A DNA stretch of 64,000 bases from Thiodiazotropha sp040791665 (GCA_040791665.1 JBFNNX010000016.1:372001-436000); one strand, 5' to 3'. Counted from the first letter of the stretch, positions 1 through 9,177 are shown. Notes: generated from the sequence alone by a model not told the origin. A program made the numbers and translations.

Positions 1-104
1 ACGACCTGCAAGGTGAAGGATTGATCATCGAAGGCGAGGCCGAGGAGACACCCTTCTCCTCCAATCCTCTGGATACACTCAATAGCGGTTTCATGGACAA
101 GTAG
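1..104 (+). CDS. napG: NapG C-terminus (partial)
   Basis: The last 33 codons of a gene entering from the left edge, in the frame that begins at base 3 and ending in TAG at 102-104, one base before the napH start. The fragment carries no cysteine motif, so the name rests on position: in napDAGHBC-type operons the ferredoxin-type protein NapG directly precedes NapH. NapG would pass electrons from NapH to the periplasmic nitrate reductase. It could be another ferredoxin-like subunit. Confidence 0.6.
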   Translation, partial: DLQGEGLIIEGEAEETPFSSNPLDTLNSGFMDK

Positions 105-105
105 T

Positions 106-1014
106 ATGGTCGATATGACAACATTGGGTGATGACGCCATCGCCGCCAAAGGCTGGTTCAAGTCCCACAAGTTCCTGATCCTGAGACGACTCAGTCAACT
201 CGGTATTTTGGCGCTGTTCCTGACCGGGCCCTGGTTCGGCATCTGGATCGTGAAGGGCAATCTGGCCTCCAACCTGACCTTGGACGTACTGCCGCTGACT
301 GACCCCTACGTATTGTTGCAGGCCAGTCTGTCGGGGGTTGTACCGGAGACCGCCGCCATCATCGGCGTGGTCATCGTGCTGGCGTTCTACCTCCTGGTGG
401 GCGGCAGGGTCTACTGCTCCTGGGTCTGTCCGGTCAACATGGTCACCGATCTGGCCGCCTGGTTGCGGCGCAAGCTGGGGATCAGGACCACCTCGCAGTT
501 CTCACGTTCAACACGGTACTGGATGCTGGCGTTGACGTTGATTCTGCCACTGGTGGTGACCGGGGGCATCATCTGGGAACTGGTCAATCCGGTCTCCATG
601 ATGTTCCGCGGCATCGTCTTCGGCATGGGTGCGGCCTGGGTGATGGTCCTGGGGATCTTCCTGTTCGATCTGATCGTAGCGAAGGACGGCTGGTGCGGAC
701 ACGTCTGCCCGGTGGGCGCCTTCTACAACCTGGTCGGCAGTAAGAGCCTGTTGAGGGTGAATGCTGCTCAACGCCAGGCCTGTAACGACTGCATGGAGTG
801 CTACGTGGTCTGTCCGGAACCGCAGGTGATCAAGCCGGCGTTGAAGGGGGAGAAGAAGGGGCTGAGCCCGGTGATCCTCTCTTCCGACTGCACCAACTGC
901 GGGCGCTGTATCGATATCTGTGCACCGGAGGTTTTCAGTTATGGCGGTCGTCACGCCAAAAAAATCGACGAGTACAAGCGAGAGGGTGGAATCAATCAGG
1001 GTGTCCGGGTTTGA
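106..1014 (+). CDS. napH: Ferredoxin-type quinol dehydrogenase membrane subunit NapH
   Basis: A 302-residue polytopic membrane protein with about four hydrophobic segments in residues 28-200. Two CxxxCP motifs (CSWVCPVN near residue 104 and CGHVCPVG near 197) mark the NosR/NapH family. Two 4Fe-4S clusters follow at the cytoplasmic C-terminus (CNDCMECYVVCP near 226, CTNCGRCIDIC near 262). NapH with NapG is known to feed electrons from menaquinol/ubiquinol to periplasmic nitrate reductase. The start lies one base after the napG stop, and napB and napC follow, so the operon context agrees. Confidence 0.93.
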   Translation: MVDMTTLGDDAIAAKGWFKSHKFLILRRLSQLGILALFLTGPWFGIWIVKGNLASNLTLDVLPLTDPYVLLQASLSGVVPETAAIIGVVIVLAFYLLVGGRVYCSWVCPVNMVTDLAAWLRRKLGIRTTSQFSRSTRYWMLALTLILPLVVTGGIIWELVNPVSMMFRGIVFGMGAAWVMVLGIFLFDLIVAKDGWCGHVCPVGAFYNLVGSKSLLRVNAAQRQACNDCMECYVVCPEPQVIKPALKGEKKGLSPVILSSDCTNCGRCIDICAPEVFSYGGRHAKKIDEYKREGGINQGVRV

Positions 1015-1063
1015 CCGGCACAACAAACCATTTCTGTTTATGAGAGTGATGATGGAGAAAGGT

Positions 1064-1489
1064 ATGAAAAAGATCGCATTACTGACACTTGCGGCAATCG
1101 CAACCATGTTCCTGTCGACTGCCGTATTGGCCGATGTTCAATCGCTGCGTGGCGACGCACTCGACACCAAGGCGAAGAAACCGGCCAATCTGAAATTCGT
1201 TAACGTCAAGGGCGGTATTGAAAGAAGCTTCAAACTGCAACCCCCCATGGTGCCTCACGAGGTCGACAAGTATGAAATCAACCTGAAGAACAACGGTTGC
1301 ATGAAGTGCCACAGTGAAGAGACCTACGAGAAAGAGAAGGCGCCCAAGGTGGGAGACAGCCACTACGAGGATCGTGAAGGCAAGGTGTTGAAGACCGTCT
1401 CGAGCCGCCGCTACTTCTGTAATCAGTGCCACGCCCCCCAGGTCGGTGCGGACCCGCTGGTACAGAACAACTTCCAAGGCGCCAAATAG
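1064..1489 (+). CDS. napB: Periplasmic nitrate reductase diheme cytochrome NapB
   Basis: A 141-residue secreted protein. The ATG at 1064 follows a GGAGAAAGG ribosome site and opens a clean signal peptide (MKKIALLTL, cleavage near VLA-DV), so this start is preferred over longer in-frame versions. Two c-type heme sites, CMKCH and CNQCH, match the diheme NapB small subunit, which receives electrons from NapC and passes them to NapA. The 141-residue length is usual for the family. It lies between napH and napC. Confidence 0.93.
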   Translation: MKKIALLTLAAIATMFLSTAVLADVQSLRGDALDTKAKKPANLKFVNVKGGIERSFKLQPPMVPHEVDKYEINLKNNGCMKCHSEETYEKEKAPKVGDSHYEDREGKVLKTVSSRRYFCNQCHAPQVGADPLVQNNFQGAK

Positions 1490-1497
1490 TGCCGATC

Positions 1498-1526
1498 GGG
1501 GCCTCTTCAATCGAAGGGGCCCTTTC
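1498..1526 (+). terminator. GC-rich hairpin between napB and napC
   Basis: GGGCCTCTTC (1499-1508) pairs with GAAGGGGCCC (1513-1522) around an AATC loop, ten pairs with one G-U, followed by TTT. The T run is short. It lies inside the nap operon, so it may attenuate transcription into napC or stabilise the napB end of the transcript rather than terminate fully. Confidence 0.5.
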
Positions 1527-1565
1527 GCACTATAGGTAGTAGTTGATTATTGATTTGGTGTAACA

Positions 1566-2138
1566 ATGAGTGATAGCAAAAAAAGAAGCGGTCTGGTCCT
1601 GATCCTCGTCGGTATCGTTGCCGGTATCGTACTCTGGGGTGGATTCAATACCGCAATGGAAATGACCAATACCGAGACCTTCTGTATTTCATGTCATGAA
1701 ATGGAAGAGACGGTCTACCAGGAGCTGCAGGAGACGATTCATTTCACCAACAGGACCGGTGTGCGCGCAACCTGCCCCGATTGTCATGTTCCCAAAGAGT
1801 GGGTGCATAAGTTCGTACGTAAAATTCAGGCAACCAATGAGCTCTACCACAAGATGATGGGGACCATTGATACACCTGAGAAGTATGAGGCCAAGCGTCT
1901 GGAGCTGGCACAAAATGTCTGGCGTTCGATGAAAAAGACCGATTCGCGGGAGTGCCGCAACTGTCATAAATTTATCTCCATGGATCTGGATAAGCAGGCG
2001 CCCCGCAGTTCCGAGCAGCATGACCAACACTATTGGGACGCGGTGGATGGAAATGAACCGCAAAAAACCTGTATCGACTGCCATAAGGGTATTGCCCATG
2101 CACTACCCGAAGGGTTTGATCCCAATGCCGAGTATTGA
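1566..2138 (+). CDS. napC: Tetraheme quinol dehydrogenase NapC/NirT
   Basis: A 190-residue protein with one N-terminal membrane anchor (about residues 10-30) and four CxxCH heme sites (CISCH, CPDCH, CRNCH, CIDCH). This is the full set for the NapC/NirT family, which oxidises membrane quinol and delivers electrons to NapB. The length fits (about 190-200). It lies 76 bases after napB, beyond the hairpin at 1498-1526. The short GGTGTT/AACACC stem at 2150-2168 just downstream could mark the 3' end of the operon but has no T run. Confidence 0.93.
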   Translation: MSDSKKRSGLVLILVGIVAGIVLWGGFNTAMEMTNTETFCISCHEMEETVYQELQETIHFTNRTGVRATCPDCHVPKEWVHKFVRKIQATNELYHKMMGTIDTPEKYEAKRLELAQNVWRSMKKTDSRECRNCHKFISMDLDKQAPRSSEQHDQHYWDAVDGNEPQKTCIDCHKGIAHALPEGFDPNAEY

Positions 2139-2200
2139 TATGGCATTCAGGTGTTTATATCCAACACCTAATTGAAAGTGCTGCATATTTAAACGGTTAG

Positions 2201-2265
2201 GGGTGGCTGACGGAGATATTGTTGCTACATCACTTATGTAAAAAAGGATGTACCGTCAGCCACCC
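2201..2265. repeat. Perfect 13-bp inverted repeat upstream of moaA
   Basis: GGGTGGCTGACGG at 2201-2213 and its exact complement CCGTCAGCCACCC at 2253-2265 are separated by 39 bases of A+T-rich sequence. No T run follows. It lies in the napC-moaA spacer, about 150 bases before moaA. It could be a structured leader, a bidirectional terminator or a remnant of a mobile repeat. I do not recognise the known molybdenum-cofactor riboswitch in it. Confidence 0.6.
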
Positions 2266-2276
2266 GGGTTATGAAC

Positions 2277-2292
2277 TGTTAACAGGCCCTAA
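2277..2292 (-). repeat. Dispersed repeat, core only, upstream of moaA
   Basis: TTAGGGCCTGTTAACA on the minus strand, a clean core with no outer arm. It lies between the 2201-2265 inverted repeat and the moaA promoter. Confidence 0.55.
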
Positions 2293-2334
2293 CTAAGCTG
2301 TACCGGCATATTCTCAGCGAATGATGGAAAACAG

Positions 2335-2363
2335 TTGACCTTTTTCCAGTCTCGTTGAATGAT
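2335..2363 (+). promoter_or_regulatory. Possible sigma70-type promoter of moaA
   Basis: TTGACC (2335-2340) is followed after exactly 17 bases by AATGAT (2358-2363), about 50 bases before the moaA ATG. The -35 matches 5 of 6 and the -10 matches 4 of 6 consensus positions. Prediction from sequence alone. Confidence 0.35.
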
Positions 2364-2414
2364 AGGATTACTGACATGTCTACAACGATTAAATCGTTAG
2401 TGTGAGAGGCGACC

Positions 2415-3389
2415 ATGCTAAGTGACCCGTTCGGCAGACGGATTGAGTATCTACGCCTATCCGTCACAGACCGCTGCGATTTTCGCTGTTTTTATTGCCT
2501 TCCCAGGAGCCATAGAGACTTCGAGACCCCGGATGACTGGCTAACAACGGATGAGATAGAGCGGCTCGTTGGCCAGTTTGCTGCGCTTGGCGTCAAACAC
2601 GTCAGACTCACGGGGGGTGAGCCTCTCGTCCGCAAGGGGCTGGAGGAGATCGCCCATCGTATAGCCACACTTCACGGCATTCAGGAGCTGTCCCTCAGCA
2701 CCAATGCGTCCCGTCTCAGCCAATTCGCCGAACCATTGAGCGGCGCGGGCGTGACTCGACTCAATATCAGTCTCGATTCACTCGACGAGAAAAAATTCAA
2801 AACGATCACCGGCAGTCAGTTACAACCGGTTCTGGAGGGTATTGCCTGCGCCCAGGCGGCAGGACTGTCACCGATAAAATTGAACATGGTCATCATGCGC
2901 GGCATCAACGATGATGAAGTCGAAAGCATGATCGAGTACTGCATGGAACGGGGACTCACCCTGCGCTTTATCGAAACCATGCCGGTTGGTCAGGGTGGAT
3001 TGGCAGCCACGGAGCATTACATGCCTCTCTCCGAGATCGAGAAGCGGCTTGAAAAAAGATATAAATTACAACCGGCGGCCATGCGCGGCAGTGGACCGGC
3101 ACGCTATTTCCAGATCGACGACTCCGGCCTCGTAATCGGGTTCATCACCCCTCAATCACAACACTTCTGTGCTACCTGCAATCGGGTGCGTGTCTCCGTC
3201 ACCGGCGACCTCCATCTCTGCCTCGGACAGGAGGATAAGCTGGCGCTGCGTCCCCTCATACGGGAGGGCGCAACGGATGCAGACATACAGACGGCGATTC
3301 GCTCCGCCATTGCCCGTAAGCCTGAACGGCACCATTTCGATGAAACGCCGACCGCCATCATTCGCCCGATGTCGGCCCTTGGTGGCTGA
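2415..3389 (+). CDS. moaA: GTP 3',8-cyclase MoaA
   Basis: A 324-residue radical SAM enzyme that makes the first intermediate of molybdenum cofactor synthesis from GTP. The N-terminal radical SAM cluster motif is CDFRCFYC (about residues 22-29), followed by the LTGGEPLVR SAM-binding stretch. A second Fe-S cluster site near the C-terminus shows as CATCNR plus a later Cys (LHLCLG). The protein ends in the conserved Gly-Gly. A GAGAGG ribosome site precedes the ATG. Placement beside nap genes makes sense because NapA needs the cofactor. Confidence 0.95.
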   Translation: MLSDPFGRRIEYLRLSVTDRCDFRCFYCLPRSHRDFETPDDWLTTDEIERLVGQFAALGVKHVRLTGGEPLVRKGLEEIAHRIATLHGIQELSLSTNASRLSQFAEPLSGAGVTRLNISLDSLDEKKFKTITGSQLQPVLEGIACAQAAGLSPIKLNMVIMRGINDDEVESMIEYCMERGLTLRFIETMPVGQGGLAATEHYMPLSEIEKRLEKRYKLQPAAMRGSGPARYFQIDDSGLVIGFITPQSQHFCATCNRVRVSVTGDLHLCLGQEDKLALRPLIREGATDADIQTAIRSAIARKPERHHFDETPTAIIRPMSALGG

Positions 3390-3406
3390 ACGAGTATGGA
3401 GTAGCG

Positions 3407-3604
3407 TCAACCCACGGGTTTATACAAGGCGCCCTTCTTTTTGGTAGCGGGTAGTCTCAGTACATCCACACCGATCTGGTGAGGTGTATAGAGCGTGGTA
3501 CGGATCAACCATCCGCCCCCCGGTATACGAGCCTGTTCCGTCATGCTTCTGATGTGTGTGGTATCATCGTATTGATCCTCGATGACTTCGTATTCCAGCT
3601 TCAT
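3407..3604 (-). CDS. Small conserved-looking hypothetical protein
   Basis: A 65-residue soluble protein beginning MKLEYEVIEDQYDD with no recognised motif. It is probably a real gene because a strong AGGGGGG ribosome site stands a few bases before the ATG, it fills the gap between moaA (convergent, 17 bases away) and the MscS-like gene without overlap, and its composition is balanced. I do not recognise the family and assign no function. Confidence 0.6.
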   Translation of the reverse strand: MKLEYEVIEDQYDDTTHIRSMTEQARIPGGGWLIRTTLYTPHQIGVDVLRLPATKKKGALYKPVG

Positions 3605-3694
3605 AATACCCCCCTATTCTTGATTAGAGTGAAGCAGGTGGTAGACAACTGGGGCGTTCTTAGGCATCCCCGCATCGGTAAGCATAGGCCATTT

Positions 3695-5389
3695 TCAAGA
3701 GAGTTTGCCTATACTGCCACTCAGGGTCATTTGAGGAAAGGGTATCTCCCATCCGTTTTCAGTACAGGCATCTACGCACCAACGTTGAATGGCGCGGCGC
3801 AGACGATTATAGAGGTCCCCGAGTTCACCGCTGAAATCCGCAATAACGGTTATGTCGAGTGAAGAACTATTGGCCTGAGAGAATTCAACGCGTAAATTGA
3901 GCAGATGTTCACCATAACCCTCCTGCTCCACTCGCTGCTGAATCGTATTCCGCAAGATTTCCGGGATGGTTTCAGTACTCTTTTCCTGGAGTGCGTAGCT
4001 GATTCCAATCACCTCTTTGATGCGGAAGTTCGTTGCAAGATTGCGTGGCGAAGCGGCAAGGAAATCACTGGTTTGGTAAGTTAATTGCGCACCGCCCCGC
4101 TCCACCAACCGCACCAGTTCCGGAGATATTCCGGTCACACGCCCCCTGACTCCATCACTCAGAATCACCCAATCGCCTTTGTGGCAAGGAAACCATGGCT
4201 CATCCAAATTACCGGGTCTCGATTTATGATCGACCAGTTCATCTATTGGCACCCGAAGTGTAAGCCCCGCATCCGGATTCTCTAGGATGGAGAATACATT
4301 TATCTGCCCTACCCGCCAGGGCAACCCGTCCAAATAGATGCGCTCTCCCTCACGCACTGAACCGATGTTCAGAAACAGTTGTATCTGGTGCCAGTATCTG
4401 GGCAGGGCCTGACGAAGCCCCCATGCCATTCCCAACAGCAAGAGGATGCCCAAACTGAATAACACCCAATCTTCGACAACATAGAAAACCACCATTGGGC
4501 CAATGATAATCAGCAAGGTCGTCACTATTCGATGCACAAGCTCCAGCAGCCTGATGCGAAAACTGCGATGTCTCTGTTTGAAGCCGGGCATCAGACGTCT
4601 CATCGCCCTGTCACTCATCCTTGATAGGAAAATAATGATCACGACAACCAGTATCGCTTCAATCAGATAGAGGCCGCGACGTTGAAAGAACTGCTTAAAA
4701 TAGTCCTGTGAGGCGTCAGTGATCGAGACTTCGGAAGCGAGTATTTCATCAAGCTGCAATTGCGCCGCTTGAAATTCACTGTTCATAAACGCGTGACTCT
4801 TGAGCCATTTTTCAGCAAGTGTGTCGAGGGATTCCTTCAACTTGTCAGAATCACTTTCCCTTCGCAGGGCATCGAGATTTTTCAGGGCGTTGTCGAGTAT
4901 TTCCAATCTATCGCCATAGTAGGCGATCTTCTCCTTCAACTCCGATTTCTGACGCACCTTCGATGTCATATCCTTCATCTCATCGATGGCTGGCTTGAGC
5001 AATGAGAACAACTCCTGCTTGAGATCGAACTGACTCTCCTCCTCGCTACGCAGGCTTGTCAGGTCGAGACCTGCGGAGATATTCTCAAAATTCTCAACAG
5101 TACGCGACAGCTCGGTATCCAACTTCAGCAACTGTTGTTTCAATGACGCCTTTTGTGTTTCCGACTCAGCGGCGGCGATGGATCTGCTTAAGACAGCAAT
5201 ATCATCTTCTATATTTTCCCTGATGGTTACCAGATTGAGCAGTGTAGAGAGGGTATTTCTCTCTTTGTCAGCGCTTTCTCCAGCATCCTCCTCCGCATGC
5301 GCAAGACAAGGCATGATCAGGATGAATGCAGCGATAAGAGATCCAATGAGGCGTCGGCGGAACAGGTCAATCCAATTAATCATATTCAT
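3695..5389 (-). CDS. MscS-like mechanosensitive channel family protein
   Basis: A 564-residue protein. An N-terminal signal peptide (cleavage near AHA-EED) is followed by a long charged helical region (about residues 40-220, probably coiled coil), then about three membrane helices (about 240-340) and a soluble MscS-type beta domain with C-terminal alpha/beta region (about 350-560). The family gates ion flow on membrane tension. The long periplasmic domain resembles larger MscS/YbdG-like relatives rather than the 286-residue MscS. It is co-directional with the preceding CopD-like gene, about 80 bases away. Confidence 0.75.
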   Translation of the reverse strand: MNMINWIDLFRRRLIGSLIAAFILIMPCLAHAEEDAGESADKERNTLSTLLNLVTIRENIEDDIAVLSRSIAAAESETQKASLKQQLLKLDTELSRTVENFENISAGLDLTSLRSEEESQFDLKQELFSLLKPAIDEMKDMTSKVRQKSELKEKIAYYGDRLEILDNALKNLDALRRESDSDKLKESLDTLAEKWLKSHAFMNSEFQAAQLQLDEILASEVSITDASQDYFKQFFQRRGLYLIEAILVVVIIIFLSRMSDRAMRRLMPGFKQRHRSFRIRLLELVHRIVTTLLIIIGPMVVFYVVEDWVLFSLGILLLLGMAWGLRQALPRYWHQIQLFLNIGSVREGERIYLDGLPWRVGQINVFSILENPDAGLTLRVPIDELVDHKSRPGNLDEPWFPCHKGDWVILSDGVRGRVTGISPELVRLVERGGAQLTYQTSDFLAASPRNLATNFRIKEVIGISYALQEKSTETIPEILRNTIQQRVEQEGYGEHLLNLRVEFSQANSSSLDITVIADFSGELGDLYNRLRRAIQRWCVDACTENGWEIPFPQMTLSGSIGKLS

Positions 5390-5470
5390 GTCACCACAAA
5401 TAGCAGTACTTTATGTATTCAGTCATCACTCACCGACTTGATGTAAGCTTTGAGAAACATCCCTCGCCGA

Positions 5471-5929
5471 TCATAGAAACAGACCATACTTCCCGACGAC
5501 CGCAACTACAGTGACCAGCATTCCGAGGGTGAGATTAATCAATATCAGTTGTCGTATCAGGCTGACGGCTTCCACTAACTTAGGCTTGTCATCCTCTTTT
5601 TGTGCCACCCCAATCTGCTTATAGGGTATGGCATAGATAAAAACGAAAATAGCCGACATCAATATGCCGATCACAGTCATGAACCCCAACCATAATCCGA
5701 TATTGCCTTCATAGCGTGTGAAAAGCATCCAGAATCCGCTGGCCATGATGGCAATGACAGCCGCCCAAACCCAGGGAAAGAAACCATCAAACACACGCAA
5801 CAGAAGCGATAAACGCTGGGGAGCCTCCAGAGAATCATTGAGGGCGGGACGTAAAACCATATGTGCAAAAAACATCCCTCCAACCCAAATAATGACGCCA
5901 AGGATATGCAGGGTCATAGCTATCGACAT
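5471..5929 (-). CDS. CopD-like integral membrane protein
   Basis: A 152-residue protein with four hydrophobic segments. The N-terminal HILGVIIWVGGMFF stretch is typical of the CopD/DUF2269-type membrane family, members of which have been linked to copper uptake or export or to heme-binding membrane proteins. An AGAGGTGG ribosome site sits six bases before the ATG. It probably heads a two-gene unit with the MscS-like gene. The copper link is by family only; the copper genes of this window are 22 kb away. Confidence 0.65.
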   Translation of the reverse strand: MSIAMTLHILGVIIWVGGMFFAHMVLRPALNDSLEAPQRLSLLLRVFDGFFPWVWAAVIAIMASGFWMLFTRYEGNIGLWLGFMTVIGILMSAIFVFIYAIPYKQIGVAQKEDDKPKLVEAVSLIRQLILINLTLGMLVTVVAVVGKYGLFL

Positions 5930-6312
5930 AACAATCCACCTCTACAATGGGGGTGATTAATGAAGGACCGTCCATTGTGCCTAACAGCCATCCAATCTCC
6001 AACTGTCGTATCGTCGATGGCCACCCTTACCCTCATTGCGTGATTTTAAAGTCAAGACCAACATCCGCTTATCTGCAATGTTCATCTGGCGGGGTGAGTG
6101 CAACCCGGAGCATGGGAAATATCCACACCTATCCACCGGGACGGCTCCTTTTCTCTCGCCAATGATTGAATCATGCCTGCCCCACCCCGAGAGATTCTGC
6201 CAGCGCAGAAGTTTGAAAAACTGCATCTGGCTAGGTAAACTAATCGATTCCCTGTCGATTTGGCGGGATTAACGCGTTGACTGGCGTCCTAAACGGATGC
6301 CTTTTTTGTTTT
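5930..6312. other. Spacer between CopD-like gene and argD
   Basis: About 380 bases between divergent genes. Short open frames exist but look random: no ribosome sites, no recognisable protein. The only signal I can point to is the promoter-like pair at 6213-6241. Confidence 0.6.
6213..6241 (+). promoter_or_regulatory. Probable sigma70-type promoter of argD
   Basis: TTGAAA (6213-6218) and TAAACT (6236-6241) are separated by exactly 17 bases and lie about 70 bases upstream of the argD ATG. Prediction from sequence; an ArgR box was not recognised. Confidence 0.45.
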
Positions 6313-7494
6313 ATGGGTATGCACATGGTCGACTCATTGATGACGACTTACAATCGGTTACCTGTAACCTTCCTACGGGGTGAGGGCGCCCGTCTGTGGG
6401 ACGATCAGGGCCGCACCTATCTCGACGCCATCGCCGGCATTGCCGTCTGCGGACTGGGTCACGCAAATCCTGAAATTCGAGACGCCTTGTGTGAACAGGC
6501 AGGAACCCTGATCCATACATCCAATATATATGGCATTGCCAACCAGGAAAAGCTGGGGGACAGGCTTTGCGAACTGGCCTCGATGGACCGGGTATTTTTC
6601 GCCAACTCCGGTGCCGAAGCCAATGAAGCGGCCATCAAGATCGCCCGTCTCCATGGCAACAAAAGAGGCATCAAGAATCCCGCAATCATCGTCATGGACC
6701 AGAGTTTCCACGGCCGCACTCTCGCCACGCTGACCGCCACCGGCAATCGCAAGGTTCAGGCCGGATTCGAGCCCCTGGTGCAGGGATTCGTGCGAGTCCC
6801 ATACAACGATATCGAAGCGGTCATCGAGATAGCCAATAACAGCAACAACGTGGTAGCGGTGCTTGTCGAACCCATTCAGGGTGAAGGTGGGATCAACATA
6901 CCCGACGGGGATTACCTCAATCGGATACGCGAGATCTGCAATGAAAACGATTGGCTGATGATGCTGGATGAGATCCAGACCGGGATCGGGCGTACCGGCC
7001 GCATGTTCAGTCACCAGCATAATGACGTCCTCCCGGATGTCATGACCCTCGCGAAGGGATTGGGCAACGGCATGCCTATCGGCGCCTGCCTGGCGAGGGG
7101 TGCCGCGGCCGAGGTGTTCTCGCCCGGGAATCACGGTTCCACGTTCGGCGGCAATCCTCTCGCCTGCCGGGTTGCAATGACGGTATTGGATCAAATTGAG
7201 TCCCATAACTTGGTAGCAAGGGCAGCACAGCTGGGTGAACGCATGCGGGACGGCTTCCAGTCCAAGCTTGGCGAGCAACAGGGAGTTGTCTCAATCCGTG
7301 TGTCCGGCCTTATGGTCGGTATCGAACTCGATCGGCCTTGCTTTGAGCTGGTAACCCATGCCCTTGACCGGGGCATTCTGATCAATGTCACTGCCGAGAG
7401 GGTTGTACGGCTGTTACCTCCATTGATCATCAGTGACGCCGAATGCGAAGAAATCATCGACAAGGTCTGTGCGTTGATCCTGGAATATCTTTGA
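6313..7494 (+). CDS. argD: Acetylornithine aminotransferase ArgD
   Basis: A class-III PLP aminotransferase of about 393 residues. It carries the family signatures GIAVCGLGHANP, FFANSGAEANEAAIK, SFHGRT, the PLP-contact MLDEIQTGIGRTG and the Schiff-base lysine in TLAKGLGNGMPIGA. It converts N-acetylglutamate semialdehyde to N-acetylornithine in arginine synthesis. Several ATGs cluster at the start (6313, 6319, 6325, 6340) with no clear ribosome site; homologues usually begin just before TYNRLPV, so the true start may be 6325 or 6340. argF follows 22 bases later, so they form an arginine operon. Confidence 0.92.
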   Translation: MGMHMVDSLMTTYNRLPVTFLRGEGARLWDDQGRTYLDAIAGIAVCGLGHANPEIRDALCEQAGTLIHTSNIYGIANQEKLGDRLCELASMDRVFFANSGAEANEAAIKIARLHGNKRGIKNPAIIVMDQSFHGRTLATLTATGNRKVQAGFEPLVQGFVRVPYNDIEAVIEIANNSNNVVAVLVEPIQGEGGINIPDGDYLNRIREICNENDWLMMLDEIQTGIGRTGRMFSHQHNDVLPDVMTLAKGLGNGMPIGACLARGAAAEVFSPGNHGSTFGGNPLACRVAMTVLDQIESHNLVARAAQLGERMRDGFQSKLGEQQGVVSIRVSGLMVGIELDRPCFELVTHALDRGILINVTAERVVRLLPPLIISDAECEEIIDKVCALILEYL

Positions 7495-7516
7495 TTGTCT
7501 GCTTGAGACAGTAACT

Positions 7517-8422
7517 ATGACAAGGCATTTTCTATCCCTTCTCGATCTTAGCGGCGACGAATTGCATGCGCTTATCCGCAGAGCCAGTGAACTCAAACGC
7601 ATACAGCACCGAGGCGATATCCATACGCCATTGAAGGGCAAAAATCTCGGCATGATATTCGAGAAGTCATCCACCCGTACCCGTGTCTCCTTTGAAGTGG
7701 GAATGTCGCAACTGGGAGGACACGCCCTCTTTCTCTCACCCAGGGATACTCAACTGGGGCGTGGCGAACCGATTGAAGACAGTGCGCGCGTGTTGTCGCG
7801 CATGCTCGATATCATCATGATCCGCACATTCGATCAATCGGTCCTGGAGCGATTTGCCGCCCACTCCAAGGTGCCTGTCATCAATGCACTCACTGATCTG
7901 TTCCATCCCTGCCAACTGCTGGCGGATATGCAGACCTACTTTGAAAATCGGGGAGACATTCGCAACAAACGCGTGGCCTGGATCGGCGACGGTAATAATA
8001 TGTGCCACTCCTATATCAATGCAGCGAGACGATTAGACTTCCACTTGAACATCGCATGTCCGGAGGGTTACGATCCCGACTCAACGGTTCTGCAAGCTGC
8101 AAAGGACCAGGTTTCTATTGTAAGAGATCCCCTGCTTGCCGCAGAGGACGTCGATCTGGTGGTCACCGATGTATGGGCCAGTATGGGGCAGGAAGAGGAG
8201 CAGGCACAGCGGGAAAAAGCGTTCGCCCGTTACCAGGTGAACGACGAGCTGATGGCACGGGCGACCGATGACGCGCTTTTCTTTCACTGTCTGCCTGCCC
8301 ACCGCGGTGAAGAGGTGAGCGCATCCGTCATTGACAGAGAAGAGGGCGTGGTATGGGACGAAGCGGAAAATCGTCTTCACTCTCAAAAGGCGTTGATGGA
8401 GTTTCTACTGCTCGGCAGGTAA
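7517..8422 (+). CDS. argF: Ornithine carbamoyltransferase ArgF
   Basis: A 301-residue enzyme that makes citrulline from ornithine and carbamoyl phosphate. The carbamoyl-phosphate motif EKSSTRTRVSFE, the HPCQLLADM motif, the ornithine-binding VWASMGQEEE segment and the HCLPAHRGEEV motif are all present and intact. The length is normal (about 300). It lies directly after argD in one operon. Confidence 0.95.
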   Translation: MTRHFLSLLDLSGDELHALIRRASELKRIQHRGDIHTPLKGKNLGMIFEKSSTRTRVSFEVGMSQLGGHALFLSPRDTQLGRGEPIEDSARVLSRMLDIIMIRTFDQSVLERFAAHSKVPVINALTDLFHPCQLLADMQTYFENRGDIRNKRVAWIGDGNNMCHSYINAARRLDFHLNIACPEGYDPDSTVLQAAKDQVSIVRDPLLAAEDVDLVVTDVWASMGQEEEQAQREKAFARYQVNDELMARATDDALFFHCLPAHRGEEVSASVIDREEGVVWDEAENRLHSQKALMEFLLLGR

Positions 8423-8508
8423 ACAGCCTGTTAAAATGTGGTCTGTTTTGTAACAAGGAACGCTTAGAGTTGTAAAATGCCCGATAATCGTCGGACTGAG
8501 AGATTGCC

Positions 8509-9177
8509 ATGAAGAGATTCACTATTTCGATCTTCTGCCTGCTGCTACTGCCTGCGGTGGTTCAGGCAAAAACCTACTATGTTACCGACGACTTTAAAAT
8601 CGCCATGCGTACCGGCGAGAGTATCAAACACCGCATAACCCGTTACCTCAACACCGGCACTGCAGTGGAGGTCATCTCCACCAACAAGGAGACCGGTTAC
8701 AGCAGGGTTCGTGTGGGCACCAAAGATGGCTTCGTGCTGACCAGGCAGCTGCTGAGTGAACCTGTCGCCCGTACCCAATTGGAGACCATGCGCAAAGAGA
8801 TTGATGCGCTGAAGGCAGCTCCGGGAGAACTGCGGCGTAACCTTGCCGACCTGCAGAAGAATCACCGTGAACTGCTGGCCTCACACAAAAAGCTGCAACA
8901 GATCAAGGACAAGCAGGAGCAGGAGCTGCAAAGCATCCAGAGAACCGCTTCCAATGCGATTCGCATCTCCAACGAACGCAATGAACTGCGCAAACAGGTT
9001 GCCGATCTGACCCGGGAAGCGGAGGAGCTGAAGCAGGAAAACCGCGACCTCAGCAACGAAGCCACACGTGACTGGTTCCTTATCGGCGCGGGTGTCATCA
9101 TTGCCGGCATTTTGATTGGCCTGATCCTGCCACACCTGCGATTCCAAAGACGCCGCAGCAGCTGGGGTTCTCTTTAA
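8509..9177 (+). CDS. TIGR04211-type SH3 domain protein
   Basis: A 222-residue envelope protein: signal peptide (cleavage near VQA-KTY), bacterial SH3 domain (about residues 22-85), a long coiled coil (about 90-185) and one C-terminal membrane helix (about 190-210) followed by a short basic tail. This architecture matches the YgiM-like SH3 family TIGR04211 found across gammaproteobacteria. Its function is not established. It probably anchors in the inner membrane with the SH3 domain in the periplasm. Confidence 0.8.
   Translation: MKRFTISIFCLLLLPAVVQAKTYYVTDDFKIAMRTGESIKHRITRYLNTGTAVEVISTNKETGYSRVRVGTKDGFVLTRQLLSEPVARTQLETMRKEIDALKAAPGELRRNLADLQKNHRELLASHKKLQQIKDKQEQELQSIQRTASNAIRISNERNELRKQVADLTREAEELKQENRDLSNEATRDWFLIGAGVIIAGILIGLILPHLRFQRRRSSWGSL

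Noticed and set aside
1540..1562. An FNR box before napC (TTGATTATTGATTT)
   Set aside because: Only one half-site is convincing and the second does not fit TTGAT-N4-ATCAA.
6036..6272. A 78-codon frame upstream of argD
   Set aside because: Random-looking composition, no ribosome site, overlaps the promoter-like pair for argD.
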